Positions 16,122-23,839 of a DNA stretch of 25,120 nucleotides are shown piece by piece; position 1 is the first letter of the stretch, and each line of letters opens with the position of its first letter. Both the position numbers and the translations under genes were made by a program. Origin of the DNA: CAYFKJ01 sp964528595 (GTDB taxonomy: Bacteria > Pseudomonadota > Alphaproteobacteria > UBA2966); assembly GCA_964528595.1 (NCBI GenBank), contig CAZGTM010000048.1, positions 1 through 25,120 on the forward strand, written 5' to 3'. A model generated the notes under the pieces. It saw only the letters and a program-made list of their open reading frames with translations, was not told the origin of the DNA and ran no database searches.

Positions 16122-17264
16122 TCACCAGCCCAGTTGCCGCGACGCCAGGTCCTTCATGATTTCCTCGGTACCGCCGCCGATGGCCAGGACCTTGGTTTCG
16201 CGGAATATGCGCTCGACCTTTGTGCCCTTCATGTAACCGGCGCCACCGAAGATTTGCACGGCTTCCGAGGCGCAGTAGGTCATGGTCTCGGTGGCGAGGT
16301 TCTTCAGCATGCAGATCTCGGCAATGGCGTGTTCGCCCTGGTCGAGCCGCCAGGCCATGCTTTCGAGGTAAGCCTTGAGGGCGTTGATGCGGGTCGCCAT
16401 ATCCACCAGCTTGTGGCGGATGACCTGGTGTTTGATCAACGGCCTGCCGAAGGTCTCGCGCTGCCGGGCGTATTCCAGCGATTCTTCATAGGCGCATTTG
16501 GACATACCGTAGGCCATGCCGGCGATGCCGAAGCGTTCCGAATTGAAGTTGAGCATGATGCCGGAAAATCCGGCATTCTCGGAACCGATCAGGTTCTCCG
16601 CCGGCACCCGGCAATCGTCAAAGTAGAGCGTCGCGGTATCGGAGGAATGCCAGCCCATCTTTTCCAGCTTGGTGCGCGTAAAGCCCGGCGTCTCGCGTTC
16701 GATCAGCAACAACGAAACGCCGCCCATGCCCTCGCCGCCGGTGCGCACGGCGACGGTGTAGTAGTCCGCATTGAAACCGCCGGTGATGAATGTCTTGGAG
16801 CCGTTGACGACGTAATCGTCGCCGTCCCGCTCGGCGCGGGTCTTGAGGTTGGCGACGTCGGAGCCGCCGCCGGGTTCGGTGATGCAAAGCGCCGCCAATT
16901 TTTGGCCCGAGAGGATTTCCGGGACGACGGTTTGCTTGATCCGCTCGCTGCCGAGCGCTACCAGGGGCGGGGTGGCGATATTGTGGGCGGCCAGCGCGGC
17001 GCTGATACCACCCGCCCCGGTGCGACCGATTTCCTCGTGGAAAATGATCTGATGGAAGAGATCGGTATCGACGCCGCCCAACTCTTCCGGATAGCCCATG
17101 CCGCGCACGCCGATCTCGGCCGTTTTGGCGAAGAATTCGCGGGGAATTTCGCCGGCTTCCTCCCAGGCGTCGACGTTGGGCATGATCTCGTTGTCGACGA
17201 AGCGGCGCAGCTGATCGCGGAAGGCCTCGTGCTCCTGGGTGTAGTACTGCGACATGGCGTTCAT
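16122..17264 (-). CDS. Acyl-CoA dehydrogenase (last gene of the carboxylase operon)
   Basis: This 380-residue acyl-CoA dehydrogenase has CITEPGGGSD (127-136) and NGSKTFITGG (154-163). The MCAD base position is Gly (IGGGTEEIM). Glu243 in NFNSERFG is at the IVD/LCAD position and is the likely base. The ATG at 17264 has GGAG 6 nt upstream. A second ATG at 17255 is possible. It lies 18 bp after the biotin carboxylase gene as the last gene of the operon. Candidate roles are oxidation of a beta-methyl-branched acyl-CoA before or after carboxylation. In content, the operon with two acyl-CoA dehydrogenases recalls the mycobacterial fadE13-accD2-accA2-fadE12-echA7 group (from memory). Confidence 0.93.
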   Translation of the reverse strand: MNAMSQYYTQEHEAFRDQLRRFVDNEIMPNVDAWEEAGEIPREFFAKTAEIGVRGMGYPEELGGVDTDLFHQIIFHEEIGRTGAGGISAALAAHNIATPPLVALGSERIKQTVVPEILSGQKLAALCITEPGGGSDVANLKTRAERDGDDYVVNGSKTFITGGFNADYYTVAVRTGGEGMGGVSLLLIERETPGFTRTKLEKMGWHSSDTATLYFDDCRVPAENLIGSENAGFSGIMLNFNSERFGIAGMAYGMSKCAYEESLEYARQRETFGRPLIKHQVIRHKLVDMATRINALKAYLESMAWRLDQGEHAIAEICMLKNLATETMTYCASEAVQIFGGAGYMKGTKVERIFRETKVLAIGGGTEEIMKDLASRQLGW

Positions 17265-17282
17265 TGCTGGCTCCGGTTTGAC

Positions 17283-19244
17283 TTATTCCGCGTCGGCGTC
17301 GGGCTCGACCAGCATCAACAGTTGGCGCGGGCTGACCTGATCGCCTTCGGCCACGGCAACCTCCGCCACCGTGCCGTCGACGCCGGCGCTGATCTCGTGT
17401 TCCATCTTCATGGCTTCGATCACGACGAGGATATCGTCGGCTGAAACCGAGGCGCCGCTGGCGGCGTTGACGCGCACGACGCGGCCGGGCATGGGTGCGA
17501 TGAGACGTCCGTCGCCGCCGGCTGCGCCGGCAGCGCCCTCCGGCGCGGCTTCCGCGGCGGAGACGGTGATGCCGCCGGCCGAGACGTGAACGGAATTGCC
17601 GTCGCGCAGCCAAACGGCACTGCCCTCCACGCCGGCGAACGCGTAACGTACGGCGTCGATACCGCGTTCGAGGATCCGGATCGTGGCCGGTTCGCCGCCT
17701 TCGCGGGCGACCGTGTACTCGCCGCCCCGCATCGCCACGTCGACCTCGATGGCGTCGGCGGAGCCGTACTCGATCTGCAGCGGCCACTCGCAGACGCCGG
17801 TACTGAACCACGGCGCCTCGGCGCCGGCATCGCGCGTCGCCAGCAAGGCACCGGCAAGGCAGGTTATCGCGGCTTCGTCCGCGCCGGCCATGAGATCGTC
17901 ACCGCTTTCCTCGATAAAGGCCGTGGTCGCCCCGCCGTCGGCAAAGGTTTGGTGGCCGAGACAGCGGGCGAGAAACGACTGGTTGGTGCCGACGCCCAGC
18001 AAGGTACAGTCCGACAGCGCCTGGATCAGCTTGCGCCTGGCGTCCTCGCGGCTGGGGCCGGAGGCGGCGATCTTGGCGATCATCGGATCGTAGAACGGCG
18101 TTATCTCCATGCCTTCCGCCACGCCATAATCGGTGCGCACGCCGTCTCCCTCGGGCGGCGACCAGCGCAAAACCCGGCCGGTCTGCGGCATGAAGTCGGC
18201 CGCCGGATCTTCGGCGTAAAGTCGGACTTCGATGGCGTGACCGGTGAGCATCACGTCTTCCTGGCCCAGCGGCAGGTCTTCGCCGCGCGCCACGCGCAAT
18301 TGCCATTCGACCAGATCGAGACCGGTGATCATTTCCGTCACCGGATGCTCGACCTGGAGGCGAGTATTCATTTCCATGAAATAGACAGCACCATCGTCGC
18401 CCAGCAGAAACTCGACCGTCCCGGCGCCGACATAGCCGATGGCCTGGGCCGCCTTTACCGCTGCTTCGCCCATGCGGGCGCGCAATTCTTCGTCGACGGC
18501 GGGGGAGGGGGCTTCCTCGATGACCTTTTGGTGGCGGCGCTGTACCGAACAATCGCGCTCGCCCAGGTGCACGGCATGGCCTTGGCCGTCGGCGAAGACC
18601 TGGATTTCCACGTGGCGGGGCCGGTCGATGGCCTTTTCCAGGATCAGCTCGTCGGAGCCGAATGCGGCCAGCGATTCGGACCTGGCCGAAGCCAGTGCCG
18701 CCGCCAGATCCGCGGCATCGTCGACCCGGCGCATGCCGCGTCCGCCGCCGCCGGCCGCCGCCTTGACCATCAACGGATATCCGATGCCCGCCGCCTCTTT
18801 CGTCAGCGCGGCATCCGACTGGTCTTCGCCGGAATAGCCAGGCACGCAAGGCACGTCGGCCTCGGCCATCTTGATCTTGGCAAGGCGCTTGTTGCCCATC
18901 AGCCGCACGGCGTCGGCGGGCGGTCCGACGAACGTCAGACCGGCGCTCTCACAGGCCTCGGCGAAGTCGGAGTTCTCGGCGAGGAAGCCGTAGCCGGGAT
19001 GCACGGCATCGGCGCCGGCGGATTTCGCCGCCGCGATGACGTTGTCGATGGCGAGGTACGATTCAGGGGCCGGCGGCGGCCCGATGCAGACGGCGTTGTC
19101 GGCGGCTTGGACGTGGGGCGCGCCCGCGTCCGCCTCGCTGAAAACGGCGACGGTTTTGATGCCCATGGCGCGGGCCGTGGCGAAAACGCGGACGGCGATT
19201 TCACCCCGGTTGGCGACGAGAAGTGTATCGATCTGTTTGGCCAC
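17283..19244 (-). CDS. Biotin carboxylase/BCCP (alpha) subunit of an acyl-CoA carboxylase
   Basis: This 653-residue subunit has the length of MCC/GCC alpha subunits. The biotin carboxylase domain starts with LLVANRGEIAVRV, and the ATP-grasp lid is KAAAGGGGRGMR. HVEIQVFADGQG, GERDCSVQRRHQK and MEMNTRLQVEHPVTE are catalytic motifs. A linker domain follows, and the C-terminal biotinyl domain carries EAMKMEHE with biotin lysine Lys613. It carboxylates its own biotin with ATP and bicarbonate for the carboxyltransferase encoded at 21251-22870. The start is a GTG at 19244, 4 bp after the hydratase stop, with GAGGGAG 9 nt upstream. An open frame from 19397 only overlaps the hydratase gene. The substrate is set by the partner subunit. 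Confidence 0.93.
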   Translation of the reverse strand: MAKQIDTLLVANRGEIAVRVFATARAMGIKTVAVFSEADAGAPHVQAADNAVCIGPPPAPESYLAIDNVIAAAKSAGADAVHPGYGFLAENSDFAEACESAGLTFVGPPADAVRLMGNKRLAKIKMAEADVPCVPGYSGEDQSDAALTKEAAGIGYPLMVKAAAGGGGRGMRRVDDAADLAAALASARSESLAAFGSDELILEKAIDRPRHVEIQVFADGQGHAVHLGERDCSVQRRHQKVIEEAPSPAVDEELRARMGEAAVKAAQAIGYVGAGTVEFLLGDDGAVYFMEMNTRLQVEHPVTEMITGLDLVEWQLRVARGEDLPLGQEDVMLTGHAIEVRLYAEDPAADFMPQTGRVLRWSPPEGDGVRTDYGVAEGMEITPFYDPMIAKIAASGPSREDARRKLIQALSDCTLLGVGTNQSFLARCLGHQTFADGGATTAFIEESGDDLMAGADEAAITCLAGALLATRDAGAEAPWFSTGVCEWPLQIEYGSADAIEVDVAMRGGEYTVAREGGEPATIRILERGIDAVRYAFAGVEGSAVWLRDGNSVHVSAGGITVSAAEAAPEGAAGAAGGDGRLIAPMPGRVVRVNAASGASVSADDILVVIEAMKMEHEISAGVDGTVAEVAVAEGDQVSPRQLLMLVEPDADAE

Positions 19245-19248
19245 GCGT

Positions 19249-20079
19249 TCAGGCTCCCTCGCCGCTCGAATTCCAGTCCGGTTTGCGCTTTTCGATGAAG
19301 GCGCGCATGCCTTCCGTGCCTTCGGGCCCGCGGGCCGAGAGGGCGAACATCTCCGACGCGGCGTCCAACAACTGCTCCAACGGTTCGATACCGACATCCA
19401 GCATCAGGCGCTTGGTCATGGCGTTGGCGCCGGGCGCGCAGCGGGCGACACGCTTGAGCGTCGCGGCCAGGGCCGCCGCCAATTCTTCGTCGCCGTTATG
19501 AACTTCGTGAACGATGCCCAATTCACTAGCCACTTCGGCGTCGATGGCAAGGCCGCTGAGGGCAAAACGCCGGGCCTGCGTCAGGCCGATGCGCTGCACC
19601 ACGAACGGCGCGATCTGGGCCGGGGGCAGACCGAGGCCGGTTTCCGGCAGGGCGAAGCTGGCGTTGCCGTGGGCCAAGGCGATGTCGGATACGCAGACAA
19701 GGCCAAAGCCGCCGCCGCGAACCGCGCCTTCGACCACCGCGATGACGGTTTGCGGGGCGTTGTTGGCGGCGGTGATCATGCGCCCGAATCGCCGGTTGAA
19801 TGATTGCAGCGGATCGTCTTCGCCCTCGGCGGGCGCCAGGGCCGAGGACATGTCCTTGATGTCGCCGCCGGAGCAGAAATTCCCTTCCGCGCCGCGCATG
19901 ACCACGGTGCGGACGCCGAGACCGGCGAGGCCGGCGAAAACCTCCTCCAATTCGTTCACCATGGCGTTGTTCATGGCGTTGCGCGACTTGGGCCGGTTCA
20001 GCGTGAGGAACAGTACGCCGTCTTCATTGAGGCTTAAGTCCAAGGTCTCGCAGTCGGGCAGGGGACGAGCATCAGTCAC
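19249..20079 (-). CDS. Enoyl-CoA hydratase, methylglutaconyl/isohexenylglutaconyl-CoA hydratase-like
   Basis: This 276-residue crotonase has the oxyanion segment NFCSGGDI (67-74) and RGGGFGLVCVSDIALA. The position of the first catalytic Glu is Gly126, and the second, Glu146 (ALPETGLGL), is kept. From memory, LiuC/AtuE-type hydratases share a Gly here and a PAxIxPFVVxxIG stretch like the one at 153-165. That points to hydration of a carboxylated 3-methyl-2-enoyl-CoA rather than a plain enoyl-CoA. The ATG at 20079 overlaps the end of the upstream acyl-CoA dehydrogenase gene by 8 bp, and the stop is 4 bp from the biotin carboxylase GTG, so translation is probably coupled. Methylglutaconyl-CoA versus longer isoprenoid substrates cannot be decided here. 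Confidence 0.9.
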   Translation of the reverse strand: MTDARPLPDCETLDLSLNEDGVLFLTLNRPKSRNAMNNAMVNELEEVFAGLAGLGVRTVVMRGAEGNFCSGGDIKDMSSALAPAEGEDDPLQSFNRRFGRMITAANNAPQTVIAVVEGAVRGGGFGLVCVSDIALAHGNASFALPETGLGLPPAQIAPFVVQRIGLTQARRFALSGLAIDAEVASELGIVHEVHNGDEELAAALAATLKRVARCAPGANAMTKRLMLDVGIEPLEQLLDAASEMFALSARGPEGTEGMRAFIEKRKPDWNSSGEGA

Positions 20080-21241
20080 GTTTCTTGTTCCCCTTGCCGG
20101 GCAGTGTACCGTCGAGCTTGGCGATGATGCCGAGCATGATCTCGTCGGCGCCGCCGCCGATGGAGCCGAGCCTCGAATCCCTCATGTAGCGGTTGACGTC
20201 GCTCTCCCACATGTAGCCCATGCCGCCGTGGAACTGGACGCAGGCGTCGGCCACTTCACGGCTGAGGCGGCCGCACTTGAGCTTGGCCATGGAGGCGAGA
20301 CGCGTGACATTTTCGCCGCCGATGTATTGCTCGACCGCCTGGTAGACCAGGGCGCGCAGGCTCTCGACCTCGGTCGCCAGCTCGGCCAGACGGAAGTGGA
20401 CGACCTGGTTGTCGAGAATGGGCTGGCCGAATGTCTGGCGGTTGCGGGTGTAGTCGACGGTGATGTCCATGGTCATTTCCATGGCTTTGAGACTGGCCGC
20501 CGCCGCCCACAAGCGTTCCTCCTGGAACTGCAGCATCTGGTACATGAAGCCCGCATTCTCATCGCCGATACGGTTGCTTTGCGGCACCCGCACGTCTTCG
20601 AAGAACAATTCGGCGGTATCGGAGGACGCCATGCCCAGTTTTTTGAGCTTGCGGCCGCGCACCACGCCGGGGCTGTCCATGGGCACCATGATCAGGGATT
20701 TGTTCTGATGCGGTTTGCCCTCGGATGTATTGGCCAGGAGACAGACCCAGTCGGCCTGGTGGCCGTTGGTGATGAAGATCTTCGAACCGTTGATAACGTA
20801 GTCGTCGCCGTCCTTGACCGCCTTGGTTTTGATGCCGGAAACGTCCGAGCCCGCGCCCGGTTCGGTGACGCCTATACAGCCGACGGCATCGCCGGATATC
20901 GCCGGGCGTAGGAATTCCTCCTTTATGGCGTCGGACCCGAAGCGCGCCAGGGCCGGGGTGCACATGTCCGTCTGCACGCCGATTGCCATGGGCACGCCGC
21001 CGCAGCGGACGCGTCCCAATTCTTCCGTCATCACCATGCCGTAGGAGTAGTCCAGGCCGGAGCCGCCGTATGCCTCGGGCTTGGTTATGCCCAAGAGGCC
21101 CGCGTCGCCCATCTTCTTGAACAGTTCGTGGGCCGGGAAGATTTCGTCTTCCTCCCATTGGTCGACATGGGGATTGATCTCGTTATCGACGAACCGCGCA
21201 ACGGAGCGGCGGATCTCGTCGTGTTCGGTGGTGAATAGCAT
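20072..21241 (-). CDS. Acyl-CoA dehydrogenase, citronellyl-CoA dehydrogenase (AtuD)-like
   Basis: This 389-residue acyl-CoA dehydrogenase has GVTEPGAGSDVSG (124-136), NGSKIFITNG and FHGGMGYMWE. The MCAD base position is Gly (IGGGADEIM), so Glu242 (QEERLW) at the IVD/LCAD position is the likely base. The segments EINPHVDQWE, GITKPEAYGG and IGVQTDMCTPALARFGS recall citronellyl-CoA dehydrogenase AtuD of Pseudomonas, from memory and unverified. The place between carboxyltransferase and hydratase genes is also that of atuD. AGGAG overlaps the stop codon of the preceding carboxyltransferase gene, 9 bp upstream, so translation is probably coupled. The C-terminus (KGNKKRD) is unusually basic. Expected reaction: alpha,beta-desaturation of a 3-methyl-branched acyl-CoA. 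Confidence 0.92.
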   Translation of the reverse strand: MLFTTEHDEIRRSVARFVDNEINPHVDQWEEDEIFPAHELFKKMGDAGLLGITKPEAYGGSGLDYSYGMVMTEELGRVRCGGVPMAIGVQTDMCTPALARFGSDAIKEEFLRPAISGDAVGCIGVTEPGAGSDVSGIKTKAVKDGDDYVINGSKIFITNGHQADWVCLLANTSEGKPHQNKSLIMVPMDSPGVVRGRKLKKLGMASSDTAELFFEDVRVPQSNRIGDENAGFMYQMLQFQEERLWAAAASLKAMEMTMDITVDYTRNRQTFGQPILDNQVVHFRLAELATEVESLRALVYQAVEQYIGGENVTRLASMAKLKCGRLSREVADACVQFHGGMGYMWESDVNRYMRDSRLGSIGGGADEIMLGIIAKLDGTLPGKGNKKRD

Positions 21242-21250
21242 GGGGTACTC

Positions 21251-22870
21251 CTAACCGCGGGCGACGCCGAAGCTATTGGGGTGGGTGATGCGGACTTGTG
21301 CCTCTCGCGCGACCGAGAGGGCGAAGCCGATGACGCGGCGCGAATCGCGGGGATCGATGACGCCGTCATCCCAAAGGCGCGCCGTGGCGGCCAGAGCGCC
21401 GGATTCCTTTTCCGTGCGGTCGATGATGGACTGGCCCATGGCTTTGACGGCGTCCTCGTCGAGCTCGAGGCCGTCACGCTCGAACTTGGCGCGGGTGATG
21501 ATCTCCATCACCATGGCCGCCTGCTCGCCGCCCATCACGGCGATCCGCGAGTTGGGCCAGGAAAAGACGAAGCGCGGATCGTAGGAGCGGCCGCACATGC
21601 CGTAATTACCCGCCCCGAAGGAGCCGCCGGTCATCAAGGTGACCTTGGGCACAGGCGCGTTGGCGACGGCCTGGATCATCTTGGAACCGTGTTTGACCAT
21701 GCCGCCCGATTCGGAATCCTGGCCGACCATGTAACCCGTGGTGTTCTGCAGGAACACAAGGGGCGTATCGGACTGGCTGCACAATTGGATGAACTGTGTG
21801 GCCTTGACCGAATCTTCCGGCATGATCGGGCCGTTATTGCCGATGATGCCGCAAGCGTGGCCCTCGATGCGGGCGTGGCCGCAGACCGTGTTGGGGCCGT
21901 AAAGCGGCTTGAAATCGGTGAAGTCGGAGCCGTCCGTCAGCCGCGCGATCAGTTCGCGGACCTCGTAGGGCTTGCGGTAGTCGACCGGCACCAGGCCGCA
22001 CAATTCGTCAATGTCGTAGACCGGATCGGCAAACTCCCGCGTCTCCCGCCCGCCGACGTCGCGGTTCCAGTTGAGACGGGAGACCACTTCGCGGGCCTGG
22101 GCGATGGCGTCGGCGTCGTTTTCCGCCATGTATTCCGCCGTACCGGCCAGGGTGGCGTGCATCTCCGCACCGCCGAGATCCTCGTCGTTGGTCTCCTCGC
22201 CCGTCGCCGCCTTGACCAGCGGCGGGCCGCCGAGGAAGACCTTGGCCCGGCCTCGCACCATGATGTTGTAATCCGACATGCCCGGCATGTAGGCGCCGCC
22301 GGCGGTAGAGGAGCCATGCACGACGGTAATGATGGGCAATCCGGCGGCCGAGAGGTAGGCCAGATTGGCGAAGATCTTGCCGCCTTCGACGAAAATTTCG
22401 GATTGGTACAGCAAGTTGGCGCCGGCGCTCTCGATCAGGTTGATGACCGGCAGCTTGTTCTTCAATGCGATTTCCTGGGCGCGCAGGCTCTTCTTCAGGC
22501 CCATCGGCGTGATGGCGCCGCCCTTGATGCCCGAATCGCTGGCCGTGATCAGGCAGCGCGTGCCGGAAACGTATCCGATGCCGACGATGTTGTTGCCGCC
22601 GGCGATATTCTTGTCGCCGTCGTCGTCGTGCATTTTGTAGCCGGCCAAGGTCGAAAGCTCGACGAAGGGCGCGCCGCGGTCCACCAAGAGGGCGACGCGT
22701 TCGCGCGGCAACAATTGACCGCGCTGATGGAAGCGCTCCCGGCGGCTGGCGGAATTATCCCGCACCTTCTGTTCCAGCCCCCGGAACTCCTCGATCAGAT
22801 CGAGCATGGCGCTCCGGTTCGCGGTGTATTCTTCCGACGCCGGGTCCAATGATGTTTCCAGTACCGCCAA
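21251..22870 (-). CDS. Carboxyltransferase (beta) subunit of an acyl-CoA carboxylase (MCC/GCC/AccD-like)
   Basis: This 539-residue protein is the size of MCC or GCC beta subunits. Oxyanion elements are ESAGANL (147-153) in the N-terminal half and GGSFGAGNYGMCGR in the C-terminal half. STAGGAYMPGMSD (188-200) and FLGGPPLVKAATGEE are family motifs. It moves CO2 from biotin to an acyl-CoA. The loop at 160-167 (FVEGGKIF) is three residues shorter than FPDRDHFGR-F in methylcrotonyl-CoA carboxylase, which argues against 3-methylcrotonyl-CoA as the only substrate. Geranyl-CoA-like or AccD2-like substrates are alternatives. The start is a TTG, supported by AGAGGAG 6 nt upstream and by an N-terminus (LETSLDPASEEYTANRSAM) that fits the family. 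It begins 3 bp after the SDR stop codon. Confidence 0.92.
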   Translation of the reverse strand: MAVLETSLDPASEEYTANRSAMLDLIEEFRGLEQKVRDNSASRRERFHQRGQLLPRERVALLVDRGAPFVELSTLAGYKMHDDDGDKNIAGGNNIVGIGYVSGTRCLITASDSGIKGGAITPMGLKKSLRAQEIALKNKLPVINLIESAGANLLYQSEIFVEGGKIFANLAYLSAAGLPIITVVHGSSTAGGAYMPGMSDYNIMVRGRAKVFLGGPPLVKAATGEETNDEDLGGAEMHATLAGTAEYMAENDADAIAQAREVVSRLNWNRDVGGRETREFADPVYDIDELCGLVPVDYRKPYEVRELIARLTDGSDFTDFKPLYGPNTVCGHARIEGHACGIIGNNGPIMPEDSVKATQFIQLCSQSDTPLVFLQNTTGYMVGQDSESGGMVKHGSKMIQAVANAPVPKVTLMTGGSFGAGNYGMCGRSYDPRFVFSWPNSRIAVMGGEQAAMVMEIITRAKFERDGLELDEDAVKAMGQSIIDRTEKESGALAATARLWDDGVIDPRDSRRVIGFALSVAREAQVRITHPNSFGVARG

Positions 22871-22873
22871 TTT

Positions 22874-23743
22874 CTACTCCTCTTGATCCAGGACGCGTGG
22901 ATTCGCCGCACGATGAAATCCATTGTAGGGCTTTGAGCGGTCATGATCGGCGGCTTCCCACAGTGACGTGCCGAGGATGACACCGCCGTCGATGCGGACC
23001 GTGCTGCCGGTAATGAACGAAGCTCCTTCCGACAGCAGAAACGCGATGGTCGCGCTGACCTCGGATTCCGTGCCGACGCGCTTGAGGGGAACCTCGGCGG
23101 GCAACTTGGGAATGAGCGCCTTGACGGCGCCGTCATAGGTGTCCATGCCCGAAGAAATGATCCAGCCCGGCGCCACCGCATTGACGCGGACGCCGGCGGC
23201 GGCCCATTCGAAGGCCATCGTGCGTGTCAGGTTTTCCATGCCGGCACGTGCCGCACCCGAATGACCCATGCCCGGCATGCCGCGCCACATGTCGGCGATC
23301 ATATTGACGATGGCGCCGCCGTTGTCGGCCATCGATTGGCTGAAAACTTCCCGGGCCATCATGAACCCGCCGGTCAGGTTTGTTGCGACAACGGCATCGA
23401 AGCCCTTCTTGCTGATGCCGGCCAGCGGACTGGGAAACTGGCCGCCGGCGTTATTGACCAGGCCGTGGATGGGTCCCCGGTCGGCAACGATGCTTGCCAC
23501 CGTATCGCGCACGCCGTCTTCATCGCGGATGTCCGTGCTGCGCCAGCTGGCCTGGCCGTCGTCTTCGCTGATTTCCGCCACGACGGTCTCCAGTTTTTTC
23601 TCGTCGCGGCCGACCAGAACGGCGTGCGCCCCCAGCGCCGCCAATTCGTGGGCGGTACAGCGGCCGATGCCGCTGCCGCCGCCGGTCACGACGATGGTTT
23701 GACCCGAAAAGAGATCGGGGCGAAAGACCGACCGATAGGTCAT
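22874..23743 (-). CDS. Short-chain dehydrogenase/reductase, PECR-like enoyl-CoA reductase
   Basis: This 289-residue SDR has the cofactor motif TGGGSGIG (20-27), NNAGGQFPSP (97-106) and CVAPG-like NAVAPGW. The classical YxxxK site is replaced by Ser162 and Arg166 in HSGAARAG. HSGAARAG followed by NLT and EWA, and the C-terminal WEAADHD, are strikingly close to human peroxisomal trans-2-enoyl-CoA reductase (PECR). It may therefore reduce an enoyl-CoA with NADPH rather than oxidise an alcohol. The Atu operon also starts with an SDR, usually called a citronellol dehydrogenase. The ATG at 23743 with GAGGAG 4 nt upstream is preferred over the in-frame ATG at 23755. It is the first gene after the operator-bearing promoter. 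Confidence 0.88.
   Translation of the reverse strand: MTYRSVFRPDLFSGQTIVVTGGGSGIGRCTAHELAALGAHAVLVGRDEKKLETVVAEISEDDGQASWRSTDIRDEDGVRDTVASIVADRGPIHGLVNNAGGQFPSPLAGISKKGFDAVVATNLTGGFMMAREVFSQSMADNGGAIVNMIADMWRGMPGMGHSGAARAGMENLTRTMAFEWAAAGVRVNAVAPGWIISSGMDTYDGAVKALIPKLPAEVPLKRVGTESEVSATIAFLLSEGASFITGSTVRIDGGVILGTSLWEAADHDRSKPYNGFHRAANPRVLDQEE
22877..22883 (-). promoter_or_regulatory. Ribosome binding site that fixes the TTG start of the carboxyltransferase
   Basis: AGAGGAG, read on the minus strand, lies 6 nt before the TTG at 22870. It sits in the last codons of the SDR gene. No ATG is available nearby, and the next in-frame ATG is 21 codons later, inside conserved sequence. Confidence 0.7.
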
Positions 23744-23809
23744 GTGCCTCCTCAAGGGGACGCGAAAAGGCGGCCTTTGGGGGATCCGCTGGCCGACTGC
23801 GTTGACAGT

Positions 23810-23839
23810 ATCCTAGATTGACGTTTACGTTAACGTCAA
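23810..23839 (-). promoter_or_regulatory. Predicted promoter of the SDR-carboxylase operon
   Basis: On the minus strand, TTGACG (23839-23834) and TAGGAT (23815-23810) are 18 bp apart, with the operator over the -35 box and spacer. This is the same geometry and the same operator orientation as at merR. Transcription would start near 23803, giving a leader of about 60 nt before the ATG at 23743. Confidence 0.62.

Noticed and set aside
15879..17444. A 521-codon plus-strand frame running from the repeat region through the acyl-CoA dehydrogenase gene
   Set aside because: Most of it is antisense to a well-supported acyl-CoA dehydrogenase, and its first part is repeat DNA.
16122..23743. Classical leucine-degradation liuABCDE operon
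   Set aside because: There is no HMG-CoA lyase (liuE), there are two acyl-CoA dehydrogenases and an SDR, the gene order differs, and the carboxyltransferase loop is unlike MCC. The leucine role is not excluded but should not be assumed.
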